Assembly: GCF_902498825.1 (NCBI RefSeq)
Contig: NZ_LR701459.1
Coordinates: 1,594,414 to 1,658,413 of the forward strand
DNA length: 64,000 nucleotides
Direction: 5' to 3'
Origin: Rhizobium sp. EC-SD404
GTDB lineage: Bacteria > Pseudomonadota > Alphaproteobacteria > Rhizobiales > Rhizobiaceae
Each line of letters starts with the position of its first letter. Position 1 is the stretch's first letter. The notes beneath the pieces are model-generated. The model ran no database searches. It was not told where the DNA came from and saw only the letters and a list, made by a program, of their open reading frames with translations. This document shows, piece after piece, positions 1-7,862 of this stretch. The translations under genes were made by a program, and so were the position numbers.

Positions 1-2
1 CG

Positions 3-1454
3 CTGCTCGGCATCCGCCACATCGTGCTGGCCGTGAACAAGATCGACCTGGTCGATTTTTCGCAGGAGCGCTTCGAGGCGATCCGGCGCGACTACGAGGC
101 ATTTGCCGCTTCGCTGGGTTTCCGCTCCATCGTGGCGATTCCGCTCTCGGCCCGCTTCGGCGATAATGTGATCGCCCAATCGGAAAACATGGCCTGGTAT
201 GACGGGCCGTCCCTGCTGGGACACCTGGAAACGGTGAATGTCGACGACGATCTCGCCGGCAAGCCGTTTCGTTTCCCGGTCCAGTTCGTCAGCCGGCCGC
301 ATCTCAATTTCCGTGGCTTCCAGGGCCAGGTCGCGTCCGGCCGCGTTGCGGTTGGAGACACCGTCGCCGTTGCCAAATCCGGCGTGACGACGCGCATCAA
401 GCGCATCGTCACCATGGCGCCCGACGGCACCGATCTCGATCTCGAAGAAGCGCGTGACGGACAGAGCGTCACCTTCGTGCTGGCCGACGAAGTCGACTGT
501 TCGCGCGGCGACATGCTGGTTGATCCGCAGGCTGCGCCGGTGATCGCAGACCGGTTCGATGCCCGTCTCGTCTGGTTCGCCGAGCGTGCGCTCGTGGCCG
601 GTCGCCAGTATATCCTGCGCACCGAGACTGACCAGACCGCGGCGGCCGTGGCGGTGCTTCAGAACCGGATCGACATTTCCCAGCTCGAAGAGGTGAAGGC
701 CGATACGCTTGCCCTGAACGACGTGGGTACCGTGACGATCGCCGCGCAGCGCCCGATCGCCTTCGATCCATATCGTGCCAACCGCGCGACAGGCGCCTTC
801 ATCCTGATCGACCGCATATCCAACCAGACGGTTGCGGCCGGCATGATCACGGCACAGGCGAATGGGTCTGCAGGGCAGCACCGCCTCTTCGACGTGACGC
901 AGAAGGACCGCGCCGCCATAAAGCACCAGAAACCGGCGATCCTCTGGTTCACCGGGCTTTCAGGCGCAGGCAAGAGCACGATCGCCAACACGCTCGAGCG
1001 GCGCCTGCATGGCCTTGGGTTGCACACCTATGTGCTGGATGGCGCCAACACGCGCCAGGGCCTCAATCGCGGTCTTGGTTTCGACGCGGCAAGCCGTCGC
1101 GAGGAAGTGCAGCGCATTGCCCATGTGGCGAAGTTGATGGCCGATGCCGGCCTGGTCGTCATGGCGTCCTTCATCTCGCCGCTGCGGGAAGAACGCCAGA
1201 TTGCCCGCGATATCGCCGGAGACAACGCATTCCTCGAAATCTTCGTCGATGCCGACCTCGAGGACTGCATGCAGCGCGACCCGAAGGGCTTTTACAAGCT
1301 TGCGCTCGAGGGTGAGTTGAAGCACTTCACCGGCGTGGACGAGCCCTACGAAGCCCCGGATGCGGCCGATGTGCATCTGCGCGTCAAGGGTCGCACGCCG
1401 GAGGAACTGGCCGCCGAGATCGAAGCCGCCTTGAAGGCCAAAGGTCTGCTGTAG
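3..1454 (+). CDS. cysNC: Bifunctional sulfate adenylyltransferase subunit 1 / APS kinase (CysN-CysC fusion), 5' end cut off
   Basis: The frame is open from base 3, so the true start lies before the window; 483 residues are visible. The left part is the end of an EF-Tu-like GTPase with an NKID G4 motif near residue 14, then the CysN beta-barrel domains. From about residue 309 it becomes an APS kinase with the P-loop GLSGAGKST near residue 317 and the LDGANTR and FYKLAL stretches typical of CysC. CysN/CysD makes adenylylsulfate from ATP and sulfate, and CysC phosphorylates it to PAPS for sulfate assimilation. Such fusions run about 630-650 residues, so roughly a quarter is missing. CysD should lie just upstream. 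Confidence 0.95.
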   Translation: MLGIRHIVLAVNKIDLVDFSQERFEAIRRDYEAFAASLGFRSIVAIPLSARFGDNVIAQSENMAWYDGPSLLGHLETVNVDDDLAGKPFRFPVQFVSRPHLNFRGFQGQVASGRVAVGDTVAVAKSGVTTRIKRIVTMAPDGTDLDLEEARDGQSVTFVLADEVDCSRGDMLVDPQAAPVIADRFDARLVWFAERALVAGRQYILRTETDQTAAAVAVLQNRIDISQLEEVKADTLALNDVGTVTIAAQRPIAFDPYRANRATGAFILIDRISNQTVAAGMITAQANGSAGQHRLFDVTQKDRAAIKHQKPAILWFTGLSGAGKSTIANTLERRLHGLGLHTYVLDGANTRQGLNRGLGFDAASRREEVQRIAHVAKLMADAGLVVMASFISPLREERQIARDIAGDNAFLEIFVDADLEDCMQRDPKGFYKLALEGELKHFTGVDEPYEAPDAADVHLRVKGRTPEELAAEIEAALKAKGLL

Positions 1455-1581
1455 CCGCTCGATGTAGAACGGACGGGATGGATGCGGCAACGATAAGTGA
1501 CTGCTTCCATCGAAACCAAGCGTTAACCACGACCCCGTATTCAGTTAACGATTACGGGGATCAAGGTTATTTGGGGGCACT

Positions 1582-2202
1582 ATGTCGATCACACGCAGAG
1601 GCATTCTTTTCGGGATGCCACTCTTCCTGGGCGCCTGCACCGCGTCGTCGGAATATCAGACGGCCCGGCTGAACTATGCGGCGCTGCCGGAAGAGCGGTT
1701 CCCCCTCGATGCCGTGCCGCTGCAGGAGATCGACCCGGAGCTGCGCCGCCAGGAAGTCGCCTTCGACGGCGACTACGAGGCCGGTACCGTCGTGGTCAAC
1801 ACCCCTGAACGCCGGCTCTACTACGTGCTGGGCGGCGGCAGGGCGCTTCGCTATGGCATCGGCGTCGGACGCGAAGGGCTCGCTTTGCGGGGCAACGCCA
1901 CCGTCGGACGCAAGGCCGAATGGCCGAGCTGGACCCCGACGGCCAATATGATCCGGCGCGATTCGCGCAATCTTCAGTTCGCCTCCGGTGTTCCTGGCGG
2001 CCCGACCAACCCGCTCGGCGCGCGTGCGCTCTATCTTTATCGCAATGGCCGCGACACCATGTTCCGTATCCACGGCACCAACCAGCCGCGGTCCATCGGC
2101 CAGGCCATGTCGAGCGGCTGCGTGCGCATGCTGAACCACGACGTGATCGATCTTTACGAGCGCGTTCCGACCGGCAGCCGCGTCGTTGTGATCCAGGCCT
2201 GA
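1582..2202 (+). CDS. L,D-transpeptidase (YkuD family), lipoprotein
   Basis: This is a 206-residue envelope protein expected to cross-link peptidoglycan or attach proteins to it. The N-terminus has an RR pair, a short hydrophobic run and the lipobox LGAC (Cys near residue 19), so it is probably a lipoprotein, perhaps Tat-exported. The catalytic YkuD signature is complete: His164 in IHGTN, then SSGCVRM with Cys180 as nucleophile. The ATG at 1582 follows a GGGGG tract. It stands alone after cysNC. A paralogue lies at 24480-25265 on the other strand. The family is secure; the exact substrate is unknown. Confidence 0.93.
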   Translation: MSITRRGILFGMPLFLGACTASSEYQTARLNYAALPEERFPLDAVPLQEIDPELRRQEVAFDGDYEAGTVVVNTPERRLYYVLGGGRALRYGIGVGREGLALRGNATVGRKAEWPSWTPTANMIRRDSRNLQFASGVPGGPTNPLGARALYLYRNGRDTMFRIHGTNQPRSIGQAMSSGCVRMLNHDVIDLYERVPTGSRVVVIQA

Positions 2203-2350
2203 TCAAGCGCCTGCCGCGGATCGAGGAGGTATTCCTCGACGCGGCATCCCGCCCGCGATCGACCCTGTGAAATTTGTGATCCGCTCTTGATTCCTGCCGG
2301 GATCAAGGTAAACCGGCCACGGTCGCATTGCCCGAAGGGCAAGCCGCCAT

Positions 2351-2424
2351 TGGGGCGTAGCCAAGCGGTAAGGCAGCGGTTTTTGGTACCGCCATCCCTG
2401 GTTCGAATCCAGGCGCCCCAGCCA
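2351..2424 (+). tRNA. tRNA-Gln(UUG)
   Basis: A cloverleaf can be folded by eye. The 7-base acceptor stem TGGGGCG (2351-2357) pairs with CGCCCCA (2414-2420). The anticodon arm GCGGT/ACCGC carries the loop TTTTGGT with anticodon TTG. The T loop is TTCGAAT. The discriminator is G, and the terminal CCA (2422-2424) is encoded. The 5' U of the acceptor is usual for bacterial tRNA-Gln. Confidence 0.96.
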
Positions 2425-2502
2425 TTTCCAGATTGATCGACACTTCCCCGATTTGTCCCAACAGCTTAAGCCTGTTGGCGACAATGGATGATGGAGGTCG
2501 TC

Positions 2503-2961
2503 ATGGCCGGTCTTTTCTACGAGCAATTCAGCGTCGGCATGACGTTCGATCATGCGATCCGTCGCACTGTCACCGAGATGGACAATGTTCTGTTCTCGGC
2601 GATGACCCATAATCCTGCGGCACTGCATCTCGATGAGCACTATTGCCAGACGCAGACGGAATTCGGCCAACGGATCGTCAACAGCGCGTTCACGCTGGGG
2701 CTGATCGTGGGCATTTCGGTGGGCGACACCACCCTGGGCACGACGGTTGCGAACCTTGGATGGGACGAGGTGCGTTTTCCAAGGCCGCTCTTCCACGGCG
2801 ACACTGTGCATGTGCGCTCGACCGTGCACGAGATGCGCGAAAGCCGCTCCAGGCCGGAATGCGGGGTTGTGATTTTTTGGCATGAAGGGTTCAACCAGAA
2901 GGATGAATCGATCGCCACATGCAAACGCTCGGCGCTCATGCTGCGCAAACCGATGGAATGA
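2503..2961 (+). CDS. MaoC family dehydratase (hotdog-fold enoyl-CoA hydratase-like)
   Basis: A 152-residue protein of the MaoC hotdog family, which hydrates or dehydrates acyl-CoA thioesters. The family-like features are the N-terminal FSVGM and TVTEMDN stretches, the NPAALHLDE segment that matches the hydratase D-x5-H active site region, and a C-terminal VRFPRPLFHGDTV strand. I start it at ATG 2503 because GGAGGT lies at 2493-2498; upstream ATGs at 2488 and 2491 would overlap that ribosome site. In related genomes such genes sit by citrate lyase beta-like genes, not seen here. The physiological substrate is not clear from sequence. Confidence 0.9.
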   Translation: MAGLFYEQFSVGMTFDHAIRRTVTEMDNVLFSAMTHNPAALHLDEHYCQTQTEFGQRIVNSAFTLGLIVGISVGDTTLGTTVANLGWDEVRFPRPLFHGDTVHVRSTVHEMRESRSRPECGVVIFWHEGFNQKDESIATCKRSALMLRKPME

Positions 2962-3055
2962 GCAGCCGAGATGCACCGAATTTCCTCCAACCGTGATTTT
3001 CCGGCTTGCATCGAACAGACCAAATCGCTAGTGAAACCGGGCCTTCGGGCCATGT

Positions 3056-3132
3056 CGGAGTGTAGCGCAGCCTGGTAGCGCACCTCGTTCGGGACGAGGG
3101 GGTCGCAGGTTCAAATCCTGCCACTCCGACCA
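3056..3132 (+). tRNA. tRNA-Pro(CGG)
   Basis: The acceptor stem CGGAGTG (3056-3062) pairs with CACTCCG (3122-3128), with discriminator A and an encoded CCA (3130-3132). The anticodon arm CCTCG/CGAGG holds the loop TTCGGGA, giving anticodon CGG. The T loop is TTCAAAT. Length is 77 bases including CCA. Confidence 0.96.
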
Positions 3133-3318
3133 TCATTTCCCGCCTGTTTGATCCCGTTTTTTGGCGCCTTTGCGCGAACGTCATCGGTGCTTCTGGACGT
3201 TTGACCCCGCAGCTGCCTGACGACAACGGCCACAGGCCGGCGTTGAACTCAACGCGTCAATCAGGTTCAAATTTCGCTTATGCGGCGAGAAGCCTCCGGC
3301 ACTTGCATCTCTACCCAT

Positions 3319-3334
3319 GCTGACAGCTGTCAGC
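3319..3334. repeat. 16-base perfect palindrome
   Basis: GCTGACAGCTGTCAGC reads the same on both strands. It sits alone in the gene-poor stretch after tRNA-Pro. It could be a dimeric regulator site or chance; no nearby promoter is obvious. Confidence 0.4.
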
Positions 3335-3498
3335 GCCGGATCTGCAACAGGTCTTTCGCAACTCCGAGACGGGGTCGTCGGACAAAATTCCGCAAAAGTG
3401 ACCATTCCGATCAGACCAAGGTCGTCGATTGCCGATCCTCAAGGTCGCCATTCACTTACGTCCAAGTGCTCCAATACAACGCGACCTTGTATGCTCGA

Positions 3499-3518
3499 TA
3501 AAAAGCCCGTCTGACGGG
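3499..3518 (-). terminator. Candidate intrinsic terminator reading leftward
   Basis: On the minus strand CCCGT-CAG-ACGGG is followed directly by CTTTTTAT. The stem is only 5 bp. No minus-strand gene ends here, so it is either an orphan or ends an unannotated antisense or small RNA starting near 3520-3640. Confidence 0.35.
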
Positions 3519-3635
3519 ATGATCCCCGCACGCTCAAGTATTTCCCGCCTCTGATGAAAGTCCGAGGGGTAAACCGACATGATGCATGCGGCTCGATCAG
3601 GCAATTATGCTTGGCGATTATTAGGATCAGATAAA

Positions 3636-4580
3636 ATGGCGATCGGCAGACTTAAATTCGCACGCGCTGCGGCGCTCGGTGGTGTTGTGCTGATGGGCAG
3701 TAGTATTGCTGCTCATAGTCAGATGTTTACGACGGCGGAGTGGCGCCTGGCGGCGGACCAGGCTTGCCAGGCCGCTCTCGATAGCGGTTCATCAGCGATG
3801 CTGGAGGACTTTCTCGATCAGTATCGGCGAGCGAGAACGCCCTGCAACGTCGTCGCGTCGACTGCCCAAGCGGAGAACGCGAATGGTGGGGAAAATTCCG
3901 ACCAGCCCGGCAACGGGAATGACGGCGGGAATGACGGCGGCCCCGGGGAGGACGGCGGCCCCGGGGATGACGGCGGCCCCGGTGATGGCGGTGACGACGG
4001 CGGGGACGGTGAAGGTCCCGGCGACGGAGATGGCGACGGGCCTGGCGATGGTGACGGCCCAGGCGATGGTGATGGCCCAGGGGGTGGCGACGGTCCCGGT
4101 GATGGCGACGGTCCCGGTGATGGTGATGGTGACGGCGGCCACGGTGGTGGCGACGACGGCGGCCACGGTGGTGGTCACGGCGGAGGCCATGGCGGCGGCC
4201 ACGGGGGTGGCGATGATGGAGGCCATGGTGGTGGTCACGGTGGTGGCGATGATGGAGGCCATGGTGGTGGTCACGGTGGTGGCGATGACGGCGGCCACGG
4301 TGGTGGTCACGGCGGAGGCCATGGCGGCGGCCACGGGGGTGGCGATGATGGAGGCCATGGTGGTGGTCACGGTGGAGGCCATGGCGGCGGCCACGGGGGT
4401 GGCGATGATGGTGGTCACGGTGGTGGCGATGATGGTGGCCACGGTGGTGGCGATGATGGTGGCCACGGTGGTGGCGATGATGGTGGCCACGGTGGTGGTC
4501 ACGGCGGAGGCTATGGTGGCGGTCATGATGGTGGCCATGGCGGCGGCCATGGTGGTGGTCGCGGAGGTTATGGAGACTGA
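3636..4580 (+). CDS. Secreted Gly/Asp/His-rich repeat protein
   Basis: A 314-residue protein of unknown function. From ATG 3636 it begins with a good signal peptide: a basic stretch (GRLKFAR), a hydrophobic core, and AHS before a Gln. A short non-repetitive part with two Cys follows (near residues 44 and 74). The rest is low complexity in two phases: first Asp/Gly/Pro blocks such as GPGDGDGPG, then Gly/His/Asp blocks such as GGHGGGDDGGHGGGH to the end. Acid-Gly repeats can bind calcium and His-Gly repeats can bind Ni, Zn or Cu, but that is inference. An earlier in-frame ATG at 3579, preceded by GAGGGG, would add 19 residues before the signal. The DNA repeats suggest length variation between strains. 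Confidence 0.75.
   Translation: MAIGRLKFARAAALGGVVLMGSSIAAHSQMFTTAEWRLAADQACQAALDSGSSAMLEDFLDQYRRARTPCNVVASTAQAENANGGENSDQPGNGNDGGNDGGPGEDGGPGDDGGPGDGGDDGGDGEGPGDGDGDGPGDGDGPGDGDGPGGGDGPGDGDGPGDGDGDGGHGGGDDGGHGGGHGGGHGGGHGGGDDGGHGGGHGGGDDGGHGGGHGGGDDGGHGGGHGGGHGGGHGGGDDGGHGGGHGGGHGGGHGGGDDGGHGGGDDGGHGGGDDGGHGGGDDGGHGGGHGGGYGGGHDGGHGGGHGGGRGGYGD
4155..4375 (+). repeat. 89-base exact direct repeat inside the Gly/His-rich gene
   Basis: Bases 4155-4243 are identical to 4287-4375, an offset of 132 bases (44 codons), so the reading frame is kept. Shorter units of 12-24 bases built on GGTGGTGGTCACGG-like motifs fill the whole 4130-4560 stretch. This looks like in-frame duplication by slippage or recombination. 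Confidence 0.9.
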
Positions 4581-4622
4581 AAGGTAAAGCTCGGCGGTGC
4601 GGGGAAGCGCTTCTTGAGCGCG

Positions 4623-5063
4623 CTACAACGTCCGGCAATCTGGCAGAAATTGCCGGGCGTAGTCGTACCCCATGGACTTCAGATGCTGCGTCAGTCCGCC
4701 GTGATCCGAAATCCAATCACGCACCCAATTGGGGTAGGAGCTCAGCATCATCTGGGCGACTGCCTCATTGGCTTTTGGGTTTCCCCCATGAGGAAGGTGA
4801 AATCCGAAAACGGCATTTTCGACGACGCAAGCGCGTGTTTCTGGAATGGCTAGGTAGAGCGTACAGGCCGAATCACACCGACCGACAAACCGGACTTGGC
4901 GGTCCGATCGGATCAACTGTTTCACCTTGATCGCATAGAGGGCGACATATCCACCGCGATCGTCGCGCACGTAGAAATCGTCTGGAGATGGGTTTGAGCG
5001 AGCCGTCTGCGCACTGCAGACGACCCATGCCGTTGCGATCGCTAATGCAACGAGCAGACGCAT
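4623..5063 (-). CDS. Secreted protein of unknown function with a CDSACT motif
   Basis: A 146-residue protein with a signal peptide when started at the ATG at 5063 (MRLLVALAIATAWVV, then a small-residue cleavage region). The mature part has VRFVGRCDSACTLYLA followed by RACV and FGFHLPHGG. This Cys/Ser/Ala/Cys-then-GFH pattern resembles small periplasmic proteins with a ClpP/crotonase-like fold common in Rhizobiales, in which the Ser would take the nucleophile position. That resemblance is from memory of the pattern only. An upstream start at 5108 lacks a ribosome site. It is convergent with the repeat protein gene. Confidence 0.7.
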   Translation of the reverse strand: MRLLVALAIATAWVVCSAQTARSNPSPDDFYVRDDRGGYVALYAIKVKQLIRSDRQVRFVGRCDSACTLYLAIPETRACVVENAVFGFHLPHGGNPKANEAVAQMMLSSYPNWVRDWISDHGGLTQHLKSMGYDYARQFLPDCRTL

Positions 5064-5313
5064 TCGCTTATCGCGCTGTAGGACCAGCTGATGTCTCCGA
5101 AGCAGCATAATTGAATATGCTTATCAGCTAAATCATTAAGAAATCGCCCGCTAGACACATAGTTTTTCGGGCTGTCTCATCCCGTTTCGCATGGTCGCGA
5201 AATGGCGATGGATACCGTCATCAGGCGCTGATTCAACAAGCTGCAGCGCAATCAGTCGCCGATCAGAGCGCGCGACGCCGACATTTCTATTTCAGTGGCC
5301 CACGGTCATTTTT

Positions 5314-7593
5314 TTAGTGGATAGACGTCAGCGTCGTCGCTGCGGCCTGGGGATCTGGCCCCTTCATGAGCGCGCTCGTCACCGCGTCCCTCAGCTGGTC
5401 GTGCGTGAACGGCTTGCCGAGCATCGGCAGTTTGAGCTGCTCGTTTTCGGGAATTTCCGCGTAGCCGGTCACCACGAGGATGGGCAGATCAGGACGGCGC
5501 TGGCGGATCGCGCGGGCGAGCTCAGTTCCGGTCATGCCGGGCATGGCGTGGTCGGTCACGAGCAACTCGATGGCGGCGTCCTTTTCCAACATGTCCAGCG
5601 CCATGCTGCCGGATGAAGCCTCCATGACGTCGTGGCCGAGTTCCTGCAGAAGATCAACGGTGTTCATCAGGACGAGGAAGTCGTCGTCGACGGCGAGGAT
5701 CTTGAGCGGCCGCGAAATCTCCTGATGCGCCGGCATCGCTGTATCGGCGGCGCCAACCTCTTCGTCGGCTGCCGGCAGCCAGAGCGTCGCGAGCGTGCCG
5801 GTGCCGAATTCGCTTTGAAGCACCAAGGCGCCGCCGGATTGTTCTGCGAAGCCATGCACCATGGACAGGCCAAGCCCGCTGCCGCGTTCGAGGCCTTTGG
5901 TCGTGAAAAACGGATCGCGGGCCCGTGCCAGCGTCTGCGGGTCCATGCCGATTCCATCATCGGCGATGTCCAGACGGACGTAGGCGCCGGGCCTCAGGCC
6001 GTCGACGTTGCCGCTCTGCAGATGGCGGCGTGTGGCGGAAAAGCGGACCGTGCCGCCGTCCGGCATGGCGTCCTTTGCGTTGACGGCGAGATTGATGATG
6101 CTGATTTCGAGCTGGTGCGCATCCACCTGCGCCGTCGCGCCCTGCGGATCGAAATTCGTGTCGAACTGGATCTGCGGGCCAAGCGAGCGCTGCAGCGTGG
6201 ATCGTATGGATTGGAAGAGATGTGGCACCGAGACCGGTTCGGCCTGCAGCATCTGCTGACGCGCGAAGGACAGCATGTGCTGGGTCAGCACCGAGCCCCG
6301 CCGCGCGCCCTGCATCGCATTCTCGATCAGGGCCGTCGCCCGATCGTCCTGCGCGTAGCGGCGTTGGAGAAGTTCGAGATTGCCGAGAACCACCGACAGA
6401 AGATTGTTGAAGTCATGGGCGATGCCGCCGGACAGCTTGCCGATCGCTTCCATTTTCTGCGTCTGACGCAACGCTTCTTCCGCACGCTTGCGGGCCGTCA
6501 CGTCGATCAGGCCGCCGGAGATCGACAGGGTGTCGCCATCGCTTTCTAAGCGCGACGACATCAAAACGTCGATAGGCACGCCGTCCTTCGTGCGGAAACG
6601 ATATTCCACGTCGTCCATCGCCTGGCCTTGCAACAGAAGCGGCCAATCGTGATCGAGAAATTTCTGCGCTGAATCCGGCTCCATGAAGAAGGTGAGACGT
6701 TCTCCGTGCACGTCGTTCCGGCTCTGACCGAGAAGCTGCAGCCAAGCGTCGCTTGCTTCCAGGATGATGCCTTTGCTGGACAGAGAATGCAGCGGCAAAG
6801 GCGTATGGCGGTAAAGCGCGCGGAACTGTTCTTCGCTGCGGCGAAGCCGGTGCGCTTCCTGCGCTGCCATCTGAGCAAGGCGTCGATCGACGATGGCGGC
6901 GGCGAGCGCCAACGCCAGAATGACGAAGGTGATGACGGCGACGCCTACGGCGAGATTGGCATGGTCCAGTCCGAAGCCCGTGATAGCCTGCTCGGACTCG
7001 GGGGAAGGTACGAAGTGCGCCGCATGCATGCCAGCGTAATGCATGCCTGAAACGGCAGCTCCCATCGCCAGCGCTGCGCCAAAACGCAGGATGGGGCGTG
7101 TCTCGACGAGCGCAAGCCAAAGGGCCGCGATCGATGCCCCGATGGCGATGACGACTGAGATGCCGACCCAGACGGGATCGTAATGCATCTCCATGGGCAT
7201 GCGCATTGCGGCCATGCCCGTGTAGTGCATCGTCAGGATACCGGCGCCCATGAGGAGACCGGCGACGAGAAGTGGCCGAACGCCGCCATCGACATTCCGT
7301 GCGACCGCAAAGCCGAGTCCTGTTACGCCGATGGCCAGAACCAGCGAAAAGAGCGTCAGAGCCGCGTCGTAGGTAATTTCTATGCCGGGCAGCGACAGCG
7401 CGAGCATCGCGATGAAGTGCATCGACCAGATGCCGCCGCCCATGGCGAGTGCTGCCGTGCCGAGCCATGCCATCGATGCGCGATTGCTGGCGGCGGCCCT
7501 CAGCCGCCCGGCCAGGTCCAGTGCCGTGTAGGAAGCCGCGATGGCGATCAGGATCGAGAGCGCGACGAGGGCGGGATCGTGATGGCCATGCAT
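5314..7593 (-). CDS. MHYT-domain hybrid sensor histidine kinase with C-terminal receiver
   Basis: A 759-residue membrane sensor kinase. Residues 1-240 form a seven-helix MHYT sensor with MHF, MHYTGM and MHYAGM motifs near residues 58, 122 and 184; such domains are proposed to bind copper and sense O2, CO or NO. A PAS domain follows (about 255-370), then HisKA with the phospho-acceptor His393 in GGIAHDFNNLL, a HATPase domain (DDGIGM and GSGLGLS boxes), and a receiver domain with Asp681 in VTDHAMPGM. It lacks an output domain, so it should pass phosphate to an unlinked Hpt or regulator. No partner gene is adjacent. It is transcribed away from the ABC transporter operon. Confidence 0.93.
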   Translation of the reverse strand: MHGHHDPALVALSILIAIAASYTALDLAGRLRAAASNRASMAWLGTAALAMGGGIWSMHFIAMLALSLPGIEITYDAALTLFSLVLAIGVTGLGFAVARNVDGGVRPLLVAGLLMGAGILTMHYTGMAAMRMPMEMHYDPVWVGISVVIAIGASIAALWLALVETRPILRFGAALAMGAAVSGMHYAGMHAAHFVPSPESEQAITGFGLDHANLAVGVAVITFVILALALAAAIVDRRLAQMAAQEAHRLRRSEEQFRALYRHTPLPLHSLSSKGIILEASDAWLQLLGQSRNDVHGERLTFFMEPDSAQKFLDHDWPLLLQGQAMDDVEYRFRTKDGVPIDVLMSSRLESDGDTLSISGGLIDVTARKRAEEALRQTQKMEAIGKLSGGIAHDFNNLLSVVLGNLELLQRRYAQDDRATALIENAMQGARRGSVLTQHMLSFARQQMLQAEPVSVPHLFQSIRSTLQRSLGPQIQFDTNFDPQGATAQVDAHQLEISIINLAVNAKDAMPDGGTVRFSATRRHLQSGNVDGLRPGAYVRLDIADDGIGMDPQTLARARDPFFTTKGLERGSGLGLSMVHGFAEQSGGALVLQSEFGTGTLATLWLPAADEEVGAADTAMPAHQEISRPLKILAVDDDFLVLMNTVDLLQELGHDVMEASSGSMALDMLEKDAAIELLVTDHAMPGMTGTELARAIRQRRPDLPILVVTGYAEIPENEQLKLPMLGKPFTHDQLRDAVTSALMKGPDPQAAATTLTSIH

Positions 7594-7862
7594 TCTTTAA
7601 TTTTTCCGACGGGCAGCTTGTCCGGGCTTTAGCACCTAAAGCGACAGCTTACGAAGTCAATTCGCGAGCAATGGTCCGATCGTGCAATAACATGGATTAA
7701 CCCGGGTAAGCTGAGAGACGCTTTTCTTTCCGCTGTATATTCTTTAGCACTATCTCATCAATCCGTCACACGTCATGGGCCTTGTCATCTGATTGTAACG
7801 GATCAAGAATATCGGCAACGCGCGGTCAGTCCTGCCCGCGACGATCAAAAGGGGAGACGTCC

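Larger units (their letters stand above)
3133..3635. other. Gene-poor stretch between tRNA-Pro and the Gly/His-rich gene
   Basis: About 500 bases with no convincing gene. Short open frames exist but lack ribosome sites and family features. It holds a 16-base perfect palindrome (3319-3334) and a leftward terminator-like hairpin (3499-3518). A possible alternative start of the next gene lies at 3579. No integrase, direct repeat of the tRNA 3' end, or mobile element was seen, though the position after a tRNA is a common insertion site. Confidence 0.5.

Noticed and set aside
4130..4570. CRISPR array in the repeat-rich stretch
   Set aside because: Repeats are short, contiguous, in-frame coding units without unique spacers of constant length.
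3727..4716. His/Arg-rich minus-strand frame and alternative plus frames across the Gly/His repeat region
   Set aside because: Repeats without stops in several frames are a by-product of the GGTGGTGGTCAC-like units. Only the frame from 3636 has a signal peptide and a ribosome site.
7740..7862. A promoter for the polyamine-type ABC operon (TTGTCA near 7784)
   Set aside because: The matching -10 region is poor (AAGAAT), so I do not list it as a feature.
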